Both the position numbers and the translations under genes were made by a program. This document shows, piece after piece, positions 1-9,082 of a stretch of DNA of 64,000 nucleotides. The DNA lies in NCBI RefSeq assembly GCF_022557175.1, contig NZ_CP092915.1:6386001-6450000 (forward strand), read 5' to 3'. Below the pieces are notes generated by a model. That model was not told where the DNA came from. It made no database searches and saw nothing but the letters and a program-made list of their open reading frames with translations. Position 1 is the stretch's first letter; the number at the start of each line of letters is the position of its first letter. Origin of the DNA: Mycolicibacterium sp. YH-1 (GTDB lineage: Bacteria; Actinomycetota; Actinomycetes; Mycobacteriales; Mycobacteriaceae).

Positions 1-495
1 GGAGATGAACTGCACACCAGCTGTGGGCAGATGACCGTGCTGCCCAACTCTCCGGTGGTCGTACCGCGCGAGGTCCACATGCACCTGGACCTGCGTTCCG
101 ACAACGATGAACTGCTTGCAGCCGCCGACGCCGCGCTGCGAAAGCGTATCGCCGAGGCCGAGATCCGCGCCAAGGTCAAGGTCGAGCACCGGAAGGCCCA
201 CGTCTGGCCCGGCCACCACTATCAGCCGCAGGGCGTGGAGTTGGCGCGCACCGTTGCCGATGACCTCGGCGTGTCGAGCATGCTGGTGCAGACCCGAGCC
301 GGCCACGACTCGACGAACATGAAGGAGATCGTCCCTTCGGTGATGTTGTTCGTCCCCAGCGTGGACGGAATCTCGCACGCCGAGGCCGAATACACTGCGG
401 ACGAGGATCTGTGCACCGGAGTGGATCTTCTCACCGAGACGCTGGCCCGCATGCTCGATGGCGCGCTCGATTCGGCTATGGCCGACCGCCCTTGA
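1..495 (+). CDS. M20-family zinc amidohydrolase, C-terminal part
   Basis: The reading frame is open from base 1, so the gene starts before the window and only about 164 residues are present. The fragment contains HMHLDLRS, where the dimerisation domain of this family sits, and the closing motif RAGHDSTNMKEIVPSVMLFV followed by SVDGISHAEAEYT. Both are characteristic of N-carbamoyl-amino-acid hydrolase, allantoate amidohydrolase and ureidoglycolate hydrolase members of peptidase family M20. The late His and Glu in GISHAEAE fit the metal or active-site positions. It ends 54 bp before an SDR gene in the same direction, so it probably belongs to the same catabolic operon. The exact substrate (carbamoyl or ureido compound) is not determinable from this part. 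Confidence 0.85.
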   Translation, partial: GDELHTSCGQMTVLPNSPVVVPREVHMHLDLRSDNDELLAAADAALRKRIAEAEIRAKVKVEHRKAHVWPGHHYQPQGVELARTVADDLGVSSMLVQTRAGHDSTNMKEIVPSVMLFVPSVDGISHAEAEYTADEDLCTGVDLLTETLARMLDGALDSAMADRP

Positions 496-549
496 TCCGA
501 CGAATACCACCGAACCTCAACAAACCTCACATCTCGACAGGAGAAAACC

Positions 550-1338
550 ATGGACCTCGGACTGCAGGGAATGCGGGCACTGATCTCCGGCGCCAGCGAC
601 GGCATCGGGCTGGCGACCGCTGAGTTGCTGGCTGAAGAGGGGGCCGACGTGGCCCTGGTGGCCCGCCGCGGCGATGCGTTGAAGGATGCCTGCGCCTCGA
701 TCTCGGCCAAGACCGGTGTCAAAGCTGTGTCCGTTGCCGCAGACTTGAGCGACAAGACCGTCTTCGACTCGGTGGTCACCAATGTCGTCGACGAACTCGG
801 CGGCCTGGACATCCTGATCAACAACGCCGGCGCGTCATCCTTCGGCGGCTTCGGTGACCTCACCGACGAGCAGTGGGTCGCTGACATCAACCTCAAGCTG
901 TTCGGTTTCATCCGCATGACGCGGGCGGCACTGCCGCACCTGCTCAAGAACGGCAGCGGGCGCATCGTCAATGTCGCGGGCAACTCCGGTAAGCAGGCGT
1001 TGGAGTACCACATGCCGGGAGCCGCCGCCAACGCCGCGATCCTAAACTTCAGCAAGTCGCTGTCGCTGCAGGTCGGCGCTCAGGGCGTCATGATCAACAC
1101 GGTGTGCCCGGGCCCGGTCCGGACCGCGCGGCTGGTCAAGCAGTTCGCTGCCAACGCCAAGGACTGGGATTGCACACCCGAGGAGGCCGAAGAGCGCTAC
1201 CTGGAGAACCTCCCGCTGTCCTACATCCCCAGCGCACGCGATATCGCCTACTCGGTTGTGTTCTTGGCCTCGCCGCGGGCCGCCTACCTCAACGGAACCA
1301 CCATCACCAATGACGGCGGAATCACCCGTGCCGTCTGA
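550..1338 (+). CDS. SDR-family NAD(P)-dependent oxidoreductase
   Basis: A 262-residue classical short-chain dehydrogenase, the usual length for the family. The cofactor loop appears as SGASDGIG near residue 14, NNAG near residue 91, and the Tyr of the catalytic region in LEYHMPGAAANAAI; the usual YxxxK lysine is not obvious there, so the catalytic tetrad may be altered. The C-terminal PGPVRT and TNDGG segments are also family hallmarks. The ATG follows an AGGAG Shine-Dalgarno sequence. Its stop codon lies inside the next gene (10-bp overlap), which points to translational coupling with the Asp/Glu-racemase-like protein. Probable role: oxidation or reduction of an intermediate in the pathway shared with the M20 hydrolase. 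Confidence 0.88.
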   Translation: MDLGLQGMRALISGASDGIGLATAELLAEEGADVALVARRGDALKDACASISAKTGVKAVSVAADLSDKTVFDSVVTNVVDELGGLDILINNAGASSFGGFGDLTDEQWVADINLKLFGFIRMTRAALPHLLKNGSGRIVNVAGNSGKQALEYHMPGAAANAAILNFSKSLSLQVGAQGVMINTVCPGPVRTARLVKQFAANAKDWDCTPEEAEERYLENLPLSYIPSARDIAYSVVFLASPRAAYLNGTTITNDGGITRAV

Positions 1339-2083
1339 GCATTCGCACGCCGCTGGGCCGCGGGTGTCCCGCATCGGAATGATCGTGCCGTCGTCGAATA
1401 CCTGCCTGGAGCCCACCACGTACCAGATGCTGGACGGCCGGGCCGACGTGAGCGTCCACTTCACCCGCGTCCAGGTCGGCCGGGTTGGGCTCGACGGCGC
1501 CTCGGATGCCCAGTTCGACACGGCCGGAATGGAGTCGGCCGCGGCCCTGCTGGCCACCGCCGACGTCGATGTGATCGCATGGAACGGTACCGCGGGTTCG
1601 TGGCTGGGCACGGCGCATGACCGCGCGATCACCGACGCCATCACCGCTGCGACCGGCGTGCGGGCTCTCACCAGCACCCAGGCCTACATGGCGGTGTTCG
1701 GCGCGCTGGGCGTGCGCCGCCTCGGCATTGTCACCCCCTACCCCGACGATATGAACGCCAAGATCGGCGAGTGCTACGGCGACGAGGGCATCACGGTGAC
1801 CGCAGCACACGGCTTCGGTCTCACCGAGACCACCGATATCGCCCGGATCCGACCCGAGGAGCTGCTGGCGCCCACCCGGGAAGTCGCACACAGCAAGCCT
1901 GACGCGATCGCCTATGTGTGCACCAATCTGCACGGCGCCAACGCCGTCGAGACAGCCGAAGCCGAAATCATGCTGCCCGTGCTTGATTCGGTGGCGGTGA
2001 CCCTCGCGGCGTGCCTAGCGGCGGTGGGAGCCGATCCCTTGAACCCCCGATGGGGGTCTCATCTTGCGGGGCCGTTGGGTTGA
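1328..2083 (+). CDS. Asp/Glu racemase / maleate isomerase-like protein
   Basis: About 251 residues. The N-terminal RIGMIVPSSNTCLEP motif carries the Asn and the first cysteine typical of the maleate isomerase, arylmalonate decarboxylase and Asp/Glu/hydantoin racemase superfamily. The second cysteine is in AYVCTNLHGA. The middle contains WNGTAGSWLG and TSTQAYMAVFGALGVRRLGIVTPY, also typical of maleate isomerase-like proteins. I chose the GTG at 1328 because GGCGGA lies 7 bp upstream and the gene then overlaps the SDR stop; the earlier in-frame ATG at 1310 has no ribosome site. With the M20 hydrolase and SDR it suggests degradation of an imide, hydantoin or maleamate-like compound. The product could be an isomerase, racemase or decarboxylase. 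Confidence 0.82.
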   Translation: MPSEHSHAAGPRVSRIGMIVPSSNTCLEPTTYQMLDGRADVSVHFTRVQVGRVGLDGASDAQFDTAGMESAAALLATADVDVIAWNGTAGSWLGTAHDRAITDAITAATGVRALTSTQAYMAVFGALGVRRLGIVTPYPDDMNAKIGECYGDEGITVTAAHGFGLTETTDIARIRPEELLAPTREVAHSKPDAIAYVCTNLHGANAVETAEAEIMLPVLDSVAVTLAACLAAVGADPLNPRWGSHLAGPLG

Positions 2084-2086
2084 CCA

Positions 2087-3226
2087 GTGCAGCACTTGCC
2101 GGAACTTGACGAAGCCCACCGGCGGTGGCAGATCCTTCTTGAGAAACTCGCCGTCATTGACGAACAGCTCGCGGCCGAGTATCTCGAGCGCATCGAGGGT
2201 GGCGCACGCTACTACGACAGCGTGCCCGATCCGAACGACCTGAAAGACAGTGCCCGAGACGCATTTCGATACCTTCTCGGACGCCTGCTGAAGAGGCCCC
2301 TTTCGGACGAGCTCATCGCGTTCCCGACAGCGGTCGGGGCGCTACGCGCGCGTCAGGGCATAGCGTTGGAGAATCTGAGCGCCGCGGTCCGCAGCGACTT
2401 CCTGGTCGCGTGGTCGGCGTTGTTACGCATGGCCGATGACACCGATATGCGCGTACTCGCCATGCACGTGGGTCAACTCTGGAAAGTGGTCGACGACTTC
2501 GCCGGCGCGGTCCAACAGGGCTACCTGGATCAGCGACTGCAAATCGCGCGCAACAACATCATCGAACAGCAGCAGAGCCTGTCTGACTTGCTGTCCGACG
2601 AGCCGAGCCCCACCACGGTGCGTCGCGCGGCCGAGGTCCTGGGTCTCGACGAGACGGCCTCCTACTGGGTCGTGGGGCTCGCCGCAGAGGGAGTCCCCGC
2701 TGCAGCGATCCCACGACTCGTTGGCGTCGACGTTGCGGCGTTGCATCACACGAGTACGGGAGTCACGCTGATCCTGCTGCCCGCACACCGCCGCTGGCCT
2801 GATGACGAGACGTTGGCAGCCGACCTGCTGTCTGGACTTATCGGAGCAGTGGCTCCACGAACTGTTCAGCTACAGAACGTCTTCCGATCAGCATCGACCG
2901 TGCGGATGCTCACCCAGCTGGGTGTCGAGGCGACGACTCTTCGCCGTTCTTGGTCGAAGTTGTCGATTTCACAACTGTGCACGGTGATCGACGACCTTCG
3001 CAGTTACGTGGATGCACCTCTGGCCGCGATGAACGATCGCGTCCTCGTCGTCGAGACGATACTGGCATTCGCCGAGAGCGGGTCGGTCTCGACCACGGCC
3101 GCCAAGCTGTACTGCCACCGCAACACAGTGCTCAATCGCCTCCGGAAGTTCGAGGATGCCACCGGGATCAGCCTCCGGACACCTCGGTCGCACGCCATGG
3201 TGCAACTGTGTCTGCTGCGGCCATGA
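2087..3226 (+). CDS. PucR/CdaR-type transcriptional regulator
   Basis: A 379-residue protein whose last 60 residues form the PucR-type helix-turn-helix: ESGSVSTTAAKLYCHRNTV followed by NRLRKFEDATG. The N-terminal half is helical and resembles the RsbR-like or GGDEF-like sensory part of mycobacterial PucR proteins. It starts with GTG 3 bp after the racemase-like gene, so it is probably co-transcribed with the catabolic enzymes it controls. PucR proteins usually activate purine, hydantoin or amino acid catabolism in response to a pathway metabolite. No clear operator was identified. The following gene is a transporter of the same orientation. Confidence 0.85.
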   Translation: MQHLPELDEAHRRWQILLEKLAVIDEQLAAEYLERIEGGARYYDSVPDPNDLKDSARDAFRYLLGRLLKRPLSDELIAFPTAVGALRARQGIALENLSAAVRSDFLVAWSALLRMADDTDMRVLAMHVGQLWKVVDDFAGAVQQGYLDQRLQIARNNIIEQQQSLSDLLSDEPSPTTVRRAAEVLGLDETASYWVVGLAAEGVPAAAIPRLVGVDVAALHHTSTGVTLILLPAHRRWPDDETLAADLLSGLIGAVAPRTVQLQNVFRSASTVRMLTQLGVEATTLRRSWSKLSISQLCTVIDDLRSYVDAPLAAMNDRVLVVETILAFAESGSVSTTAAKLYCHRNTVLNRLRKFEDATGISLRTPRSHAMVQLCLLRP

Positions 3227-3370
3227 GTTTGGTCGCTCGCACGGACCGAACCTGCCTCGATTGTGCAGGCGCACACTGTGCGAGCTGGATCACGTTGCAC
3301 CAGGACTATGGGTACAGCCACATCGCGGCTCTAGCATTTTCGCTATGACCGGCAACTATCAGAGGACTAC

Positions 3371-4756
3371 ATGAGCCAATCAGTTCCTGCCGCAGCCACT
3401 GACACTGCGAGCGCGAAATCGCGTCGTCGGAGAACGATCGTCGCGAGCATGGTCGGCACCACCATCGAGTGGTACGACTTCAACATCTACGGCGCAGTCG
3501 CCGCCCTGGTGTTCAGCAAGATCTTCTTTCCCGACGTGGACCCGGCGGCAGGAACACTGTTGGCGCTCGCCACATTCGGAGTCGGGTTCGCTGCCCGCCC
3601 CATTGGTGGAATCATCTTCGGGCACATCGGTGACCGGGTTGGGCGCAAGGCAGCCCTGATCGCGACCATCATGATGATGGGTCTCGCAACAGTGGCCATT
3701 GGACTGCTGCCCACTTACGACTCCATCGGCATCCTGGCACCCATCCTGCTGGTGGTGTGTCGCCTGTTTCAAGGCATCGGCCTGGGCGGTGAATGGGGCG
3801 GTGCCGTGCTGATGGTGGTGGAGCAGGACGAATCCTCGGACAGTCGGGGACGTGCCGGCAGCTGGATGCAGTCCGCCTCACCAATGGGCTTCCTCCTGGC
3901 CACCGCCACCCTGGCGGCAGTGAGCGGGCTCATGACCGACGAACAGTTCTTGGCCTGGGGCTGGCGCATTCCGTTCCTGCTCAGTGCGCCACTGGTGTTG
4001 GTAGGCCTACTGATTCGCGTGAAGATCATCGAATCCACCGTCTTCACTCGAAATCAAGAGAAACTCAAGGAGAAGGACACCAAGGCCCCGATCCTTCAGG
4101 TGCTGCGGCACGCACCGAAGATGATCCTGCTGGTCGTGTTTCTCGGGCTTGGCCAACAGGTCGCGTACTTCGTGATCAACGTGTTCTCGTTGTCCTACGT
4201 GACACAGCACACCGATATCTCGAAGGCAACGGTGCTCAACGCCGTCGCCGTCGGCGCCGTCGCGCAGCTCTTGTCGATTCTGTACTTCGGACGACTCAGC
4301 GATCGGGTGGGGCGGCGTATTCCATTCCTCATCGGCGGCGTCGGGATGGCGGTGTGGGCATTCGCGGTGTATCCGCTGATGGGCACCGGCAACTTCGCAC
4401 TCATGGCGCTCTCGGTATCGGTCGCGATGGTGTTCCAGGGCGCGATGTACGGCGTTCTCGCGGCCTTCATCGCCGAGCTGTTCGATACCAGCTACCGCTA
4501 CACCGGCGTCTCGCTGGGCTACATGCTCATCGGTGTCATCGGTGGAGGGTTCGCGCCGTTGATCGCCTCGGCGCTGCTGGACGCCACCGGCTCGGTGACC
4601 TCGGTGGCGATATACATCTCGGCGTCATCGGTGCTGACGCTGATCGCCGTGTACTTCGCGCCGGAGACCTCGAAGCGCAATCTCAACAACATCCTCAACA
4701 ACGGCACCACCGATCCCGCTCCTCGGCACGGTGAGAGTGTGGCGCACACCGGGTAG
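3371..4756 (+). CDS. MFS transporter, metabolite:H+ symporter (MHS) type
   Basis: 461 residues with about 12 hydrophobic segments. The N-terminal TTIEWYDFNIYG and the loop GHIGDRVGRK after the second membrane helix are hallmarks of the MHS subfamily (ShiA, ProP, citrate and alpha-ketoglutarate carriers). A second copy of the loop motif, FGRLSDRVGRR, follows helix 8. It therefore probably imports an organic acid or zwitterion by proton symport. The ATG is preceded by AGAGGA. It lies 144 bp after the PucR gene and reads toward the hairpin terminator at 4779-4822. By context it imports the compound handled by the M20/SDR/racemase set; that link is inference. Confidence 0.9.
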   Translation: MSQSVPAAATDTASAKSRRRRTIVASMVGTTIEWYDFNIYGAVAALVFSKIFFPDVDPAAGTLLALATFGVGFAARPIGGIIFGHIGDRVGRKAALIATIMMMGLATVAIGLLPTYDSIGILAPILLVVCRLFQGIGLGGEWGGAVLMVVEQDESSDSRGRAGSWMQSASPMGFLLATATLAAVSGLMTDEQFLAWGWRIPFLLSAPLVLVGLLIRVKIIESTVFTRNQEKLKEKDTKAPILQVLRHAPKMILLVVFLGLGQQVAYFVINVFSLSYVTQHTDISKATVLNAVAVGAVAQLLSILYFGRLSDRVGRRIPFLIGGVGMAVWAFAVYPLMGTGNFALMALSVSVAMVFQGAMYGVLAAFIAELFDTSYRYTGVSLGYMLIGVIGGGFAPLIASALLDATGSVTSVAIYISASSVLTLIAVYFAPETSKRNLNNILNNGTTDPAPRHGESVAHTG

Positions 4757-4778
4757 GGACCCACTCGATTGCAGTCCT

Positions 4779-4822
4779 CATCTGCCGTTGCCTGGCCAGC
4801 CATGGTCAGGCAACGGCAGATG
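4779..4822. terminator. Bidirectional hairpin terminator
   Basis: CATCTGCCGTTGCCTG (4779-4794) is exactly complementary to CAGGCAACGGCAGATG (4807-4822). The 12-base centre can pair further (CCA with TGG). It lies between convergent genes: the MFS transporter ends at 4756 and the secreted protein ends at 4828. There is no long T tract, as is common in mycobacteria, but the stem is strong enough to stop transcription from both sides. Confidence 0.85.
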
Positions 4823-4827
4823 TGTGA

Positions 4828-5319
4828 CTACGAGCCCCCGCCCTCCTCTGCGGGTAGCGGCGGCGGCAACGGTGTGGTCGGCGCGGCCTTGGTCGACGGC
4901 GCACTCGCCGCGCCTCCCCCGTGGAAGTCGATCCACGGTTCCTCCCGGATCACCTTCTCGCCAGCGCTGATGATCAACGACTTCGCCGCAACGGTGTACT
5001 CGACACCGTTGTTCTCGGCGATGAACGCGCCATCGTCGGATCGGGTGGCAGACAGAATCAGCTTGGCGCCGTCACGGAGCCGCACGCCCCGGTACTGGTA
5101 CTCACCTTCGGAGGACTTGCAGACTGCGACGCGCGAGTCGGCGGTGCTACCGAACTCCACCACGGTGTTCGGCTCGGCGCACCGTGCGGTGGAGTCGACG
5201 TAACCCAGTTCGTCGGTGGCTGGTGCGGCCGCGGCCGACGGCACCCCGATTGTCAGAAGCGCCGCGCACGCCGCAACCGAAGCACACAGGCGAGGGGACA
5301 GTCCGAAGGAAGGCATCAA
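4828..5319 (-). CDS. Small secreted protein of unknown function
   Basis: 163 residues with a clear Sec signal peptide: Met, Arg at residue 10, a hydrophobic stretch (residues 13-29) and an alanine-rich cleavage region SAAAAPA near 30-35. The mature part contains two cysteines (in ARCAEP and AVCKSS) that could form a disulfide. It also has a beta-rich segment with RSDDGAFIAENNGVEYTVAA and a Pro-rich tail. Small exported proteins of this kind are common in mycobacteria, but I do not recognise a named family. It stands alone, convergent with the MFS gene, and is divergently arranged from the downstream phosphotransferase. Confidence 0.75.
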   Translation of the reverse strand: MMPSFGLSPRLCASVAACAALLTIGVPSAAAAPATDELGYVDSTARCAEPNTVVEFGSTADSRVAVCKSSEGEYQYRGVRLRDGAKLILSATRSDDGAFIAENNGVEYTVAAKSLIISAGEKVIREEPWIDFHGGGAASAPSTKAAPTTPLPPPLPAEEGGGS

Positions 5320-5485
5320 AGACAGCTGATCACGTCAGGCCTATTTACGCGACCGTCGACACCGAAATTCGACCGATTCGTTCTCCCATCGACACACGCG
5401 ATGCCGCGCCATTGCCGATTCCTAGACTTGCGCTCGCGGGCGCATACCCACGACAATCACGCCCTTTGAAGGGAACCGACGAATC

Positions 5486-6280
5486 GTGCTGGAAAACAAT
5501 CCGTCGTGCGAGATGACTCCTGCGACATGGCGAGACAGATTGCAGGGCTACAAGTGGACTCAACAGACGATCGGCTGTTCGGAGGCTGCTGTGTCCCGCC
5601 TCCACGCGCAGAGCATGCCGACTCTCTTCGTCAAGTCCGAGCCGGCCCATCCCTTGGGCGAGCTACGGGAAGAGGCGGCACGACTGCGTTGGCTGAGCAC
5701 GACCGGAATCGGATGCCCACAAGTCCTTGACGAGAAGTACGAAGCACAGCAGAACTGGCTTCTACTGACAGCCGTGCCGGGCGACGACCTGCTAGCGGCC
5801 CCTCTCGATTCTCCAGACAAGGCGGCGATCATGGGTGATGCGCTGCGCCAACTGCACAGCCTCGACCCCGCCACTTGCCCTTTCGACCACAGAGCCGCGT
5901 TACGTATCGACCGCGCACACGCACGGATGAAGGCTGGCCTCGTCGACCTAGAGGACCTCGATGACGAACATCAGGGAACCGAACTCGGCCAGCTTTTCGC
6001 CAAGCTGCGGGCCGGCCAACCGATGCACGAGGACCTGGTGGTCACGCACGGCGATGCCTGCCTGCCCAACATCATGGTGGAACACGGTCGGTTCACCGGC
6101 TTCATTGACTGTGGCCGACTGGGAACGGCTGACCGGTATCAGGATTTGGCGTTGGCCACCCGTGACATCGCAGCAGAGCTGGGCGAGGAATGGGTGGTGC
6201 CGTTCCTCCAGCGCTATGGGCTCGACCATCTCGACGTCGACCTCATAGCTTTCTACCGCCTGCTCGACGAGTTCTTCTGA
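5486..6280 (+). CDS. Aminoglycoside phosphotransferase (APH(3')-like) kinase
   Basis: 264 residues, the normal size of APH(3') enzymes. The catalytic loop [11 protein letters not shown] (Asp near residue 190, Asn near 195) and the metal-binding FIDCGRLG, in the DFG-equivalent position, are both intact. So are the nucleotide-loop lysine region TLFVKSEP and the closing LLDEFF. These match kanamycin/neomycin-type kinases. Actual drug resistance is not proven, since many environmental members have other or no known substrates. The GTG at 5486 gives full N-terminal coverage, with GAAGGG about 11 bp upstream; an ATG at 5513 is the alternative. It appears to be a single-gene unit. Confidence 0.82.
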   Translation: MLENNPSCEMTPATWRDRLQGYKWTQQTIGCSEAAVSRLHAQSMPTLFVKSEPAHPLGELREEAARLRWLSTTGIGCPQVLDEKYEAQQNWLLLTAVPGDDLLAAPLDSPDKAAIMGDALRQLHSLDPATCPFDHRAALRIDRAHARMKAGLVDLEDLDDEHQGTELGQLFAKLRAGQPMHEDLVVTHGDACLPNIMVEHGRFTGFIDCGRLGTADRYQDLALATRDIAAELGEEWVVPFLQRYGLDHLDVDLIAFYRLLDEFF

Positions 6281-6383
6281 GGCCGGCTTCGCGGGATCGA
6301 GCCGGTCGAAAATTGACGAGCCCACGAACCGGGCTTTGTGCTACACATTGTGACTACTCACCACCCGACTCCGATCGAACGGT

Positions 6384-7223
6384 ATGAACATGCATGAGGC
6401 GGAGGCAATTGCCGCCAACCGGGCCAACTGGGACGACCGCGCCGATGTTCACGCGCGTTCCGAGATGTATGACGTCGCAGGATTTTTGGCCGATCCCGCA
6501 GATATCTCCACAGTGGTGCAGAACGACCTATCGGTCCTAGCTCCTCATCTGCCGGAGGCCGGTGTCCGCGATCGCTCGCTGCTGCACCTGCAGTGCCACA
6601 TCGGCACCGACACCGTCTCCTGGGCCCGACTCGGAGCCGTCGATGTACACGGACTCGATTTGTCGCCCAACTCCCTGCACCACGCGGCCCGCATCGCCAA
6701 TGCCGACTCGCGCGACATCACCTGGGTCGAGGGCGATGCCCGGTTCGCCTCGACGCTGATCGATCGCCACTTCGACATCGTCGTCACCAGCGCCGGAACC
6801 ATCGTGTGGCTACCGGAACTCGGCGATTGGGCTCAGTCGATCCACGATCTCCTGGAGCCAGGTGGGCTGTTCATGATCCGCGACGATCACCCCATCCTCG
6901 GCGCGATGGATTTCGAACCGTGGGATATCACCGATGACTACCTCAGCGGTGGTGGCGTCCACAGCTACGAGGACTCGGGCAGCTACACCGACAACTCGGC
7001 CGGACAGATTGTGCACACCGCCAATCACGAGTGGCGCCATGATCTGGGCGAGGTCGTCGGTGCACTCCTGCACGCCGGTCTCGAGATCGTGGCGCTGCGG
7101 GAACTGCCCTACATGGACTGGCGCGCCTTCCCCGAGTTGGTCTCGTGTGCACAGGGATGGACACTGCCGCCCGGTTCACCGAGCATCCCGCTGAACTTCG
7201 CGATCGTCGCCCGACGCCGGTAG
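6384..7223 (+). CDS. Class I SAM-dependent methyltransferase
   Basis: 279 residues. The SAM-binding motif is LLHLQCHIGTDTVSWARLG near residue 65, followed by an acidic loop (VHGLDLS), WVEGDAR (motif II) and DIVVTSAGTI (motif III). This layout and the YLSGGG...SYTDN region match the actinobacterial class I methyltransferases annotated only as such; the target is unknown. No good Shine-Dalgarno precedes the ATG, so a leaderless transcript is possible. The last 48 bp overlap the 3' end of the convergent SDR gene. Confidence 0.85.
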   Translation: MNMHEAEAIAANRANWDDRADVHARSEMYDVAGFLADPADISTVVQNDLSVLAPHLPEAGVRDRSLLHLQCHIGTDTVSWARLGAVDVHGLDLSPNSLHHAARIANADSRDITWVEGDARFASTLIDRHFDIVVTSAGTIVWLPELGDWAQSIHDLLEPGGLFMIRDDHPILGAMDFEPWDITDDYLSGGGVHSYEDSGSYTDNSAGQIVHTANHEWRHDLGEVVGALLHAGLEIVALRELPYMDWRAFPELVSCAQGWTLPPGSPSIPLNFAIVARRR

Positions 7224-8207
7224 GGATCGGACTGTTTCTTGCAGGCCGGCGTCGATCATGTCCTGCATCTGCTCGCGGCCGACCGGACCGAGGGCCCCGC
7301 CAAGCGCATCGGCGAGGATCTCGAAGGTGTCGGGATATGACAGCCCCGCGATCCGATCGGCAAGTTCGTCGACTGTCCACTGCTCGGCGTCCTTGGTCAC
7401 ACTGCCCCCACGTGACCACCCGTGGCCGACAGTCACCGCAGGGCCGCGCACGGCCAGGACCTGACCAGTGAGCGCGCAGCGCGTGCTGGCCAGGTATGCG
7501 GCCACAGGTGCGACCACAGCGGGCGAGTAGGGGTCGTATTCCCCGAGCGGCGGGAGATCCTGAATACCCGGCACCGGCAGCGTCATCCGCGTCCGAATCA
7601 TCGACGGTGCAAGGCAATTCACCCGAACACCCAAGGATCCCAATTCCAGCGCCTGCACGATAGTCATCGCCGCGACCCCGGCATTGGCCGCGGCGTAGTT
7701 CGATTGGCCTGGCAGCGGGTTGAACAACCCCGACCCAGACACCGTGTTCACGATCGCTCGATCGACTTGCGTGTCACGGCACTGTTGGTGGCGCCAGTAT
7801 CGGGCCGCCGCGGCACTGACGTTGAAAGTTCCCTTCAGCTTGACGTCGCACACGGTGTCGAAGTCTTCGGAGGTCATGAAATATATCGCTCGGTTGCGTT
7901 CAATCGCAGCATTATTCACCACGATGTGCAGGTCGCCGAAGGTCTGCACAGCGGTGTCGACCATGCGCTGGGCGCCCGACGGTTCGGTGACGGAGTCGGT
8001 GTTCGCGACTGCCTCACCGCCGTTGGCGCGAATCTCGTCGACGACGGCAGCGGCAACATCGCGGTCACCGCCCGTGCCGTCGAGATCCACGCCCGCATCG
8101 TTGACGACGACTCGGGCGCCTTGGGCGGCGAAGAACACGGCTTCGTGACGCCCAATGCCTCGACCGGCTCCGGTAATCAACGCGACACGTCCAGTAAGGC
8201 TTCCCAT
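7176..8207 (-). CDS. SDR-family oxidoreductase with C-terminal extension
   Basis: 343 residues. A classical SDR core carries TGAGRGIGR (residues 11-19), VNDAGVD, NNAA, the catalytic Ser in VSGSG, a YAAAN region (Tyr present, Lys replaced by Asn) and a C-terminal tail of about 70 residues beyond the usual 270. The tail is helical and acidic. I chose the ATG at 8207 because GGGAG lies 8 bp upstream and the protein then starts exactly at the Rossmann fold. The gene diverges from a TetR regulator, and two 15-bp operator repeats lie between them, so it is very probably the regulator's target. It overlaps the methyltransferase gene by 48 bp at its 3' end. Confidence 0.87.
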   Translation of the reverse strand: MGSLTGRVALITGAGRGIGRHEAVFFAAQGARVVVNDAGVDLDGTGGDRDVAAAVVDEIRANGGEAVANTDSVTEPSGAQRMVDTAVQTFGDLHIVVNNAAIERNRAIYFMTSEDFDTVCDVKLKGTFNVSAAAARYWRHQQCRDTQVDRAIVNTVSGSGLFNPLPGQSNYAAANAGVAAMTIVQALELGSLGVRVNCLAPSMIRTRMTLPVPGIQDLPPLGEYDPYSPAVVAPVAAYLASTRCALTGQVLAVRGPAVTVGHGWSRGGSVTKDAEQWTVDELADRIAGLSYPDTFEILADALGGALGPVGREQMQDMIDAGLQETVRSLPASGDDREVQRDAR

Positions 8208-8241
8208 CAAGAACTCCCAACGCAGATTCCCATTGAAATGA

Positions 8242-8290
8242 CTACATCTAATGTAGCGTTTCACTTGATGTACTGCTACATGCAATGTAG
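8242..8290. promoter_or_regulatory. Twin TetR-type operators
   Basis: Two copies of the inverted repeat CTACATnnnATGTAG: CTACATCTAATGTAG at 8242-8256 and CTACATGCAATGTAG at 8276-8290. Their centres are 34 bp apart, about three helix turns. They fill the 87-bp gap between the divergent SDR (start 8207) and TetR (start 8295 or 8304), a standard arrangement for autoregulated TetR repressors. Confidence 0.85.
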
Positions 8291-8294
8291 TAAT

Positions 8295-8909
8295 ATGTCG
8301 CCCATGGCCGATGAAACAGGGCTGCGCGAACGCAAGAAGCAGCGCACCCGGGATGCGCTGATCGCCGCAGCTGTCCGACTGTTCGAGAGGAACGGGTACG
8401 AGCAGACCACCGTCGCGCAGATCGCCGCAGCCGCCGATGTCACCACTCGGACGTTCTTTCTGCACTTTCCCGCCAAGGAGGATGTGCTGTTCGCCAACGC
8501 CGAGGTCCGGGTCGACATCGGCCTTAAGGCCATCGCCGACCGCAGCCCCGGCGAGTCGATCTCCGATGTGCTGGCCCGCAGCATGGCCGACATGATGGCC
8601 AACACCTTCGCCGGCGACTTGACCACCGGACTGGCGGCGCTCCGCGCGCGGTTGGTGATGTCAACGCCAAGCTTGCTGGCCCGGCAGTTGCACAGGCTGC
8701 TGGCAGCCCAATCCGAGCTGGCTCAAGCCCTACAGCGGGCGTACCCCGACGAACTGGACCTACTCGGCGCCGCCGCCCGCGTCGGCGCCGTCACCGGCGC
8801 GGTCAGTGCTGCAGCCGCGACCAGCCTGGCCCAGGGCGATGGCCCCGAACAAGTGCAAGCGGCCATGTCGCGCGCCTTGGACATCGCACTGCACCGCGCG
8901 CGCAGCTGA
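8295..8909 (+). CDS. TetR-family transcriptional regulator
   Basis: 204 residues. The N-terminal DNA-binding region reads RDALIAAAVRLFERNGYEQT followed by TVAQIAAAADVTTRTFFLHF, the standard TetR helix-turn-helix. The C-terminal ligand domain is alanine-rich and helical. Start is ATG 8295 or ATG 8304; neither has a Shine-Dalgarno and the second operator ends at 8290, so a leaderless transcript is plausible. It diverges from the SDR gene and most likely represses both through the two palindromes between them. Confidence 0.9.
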   Translation: MSPMADETGLRERKKQRTRDALIAAAVRLFERNGYEQTTVAQIAAAADVTTRTFFLHFPAKEDVLFANAEVRVDIGLKAIADRSPGESISDVLARSMADMMANTFAGDLTTGLAALRARLVMSTPSLLARQLHRLLAAQSELAQALQRAYPDELDLLGAAARVGAVTGAVSAAAATSLAQGDGPEQVQAAMSRALDIALHRARS

Positions 8910-9082
8910 GGCCGGTGGCGGCGTAATGCCGTGTGCCAGACCGTTGGCCGCGTGCAATCCCGCGGCGAGGGATATCAGTTGGCGAAGCGCGGGGTGGCGG
9001 CGCGCCCGCGCCCAGATCGATGGTCGTTGATACAGCATCTCTCGATCGTGGCCGGGAAGCGACAAAAGCGGGAGTGGCACCA

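Noticed and set aside
7422..8294. Upstream extension of the TetR frame
   Set aside because: It runs antisense through the SDR gene and has no TetR similarity before 8295.
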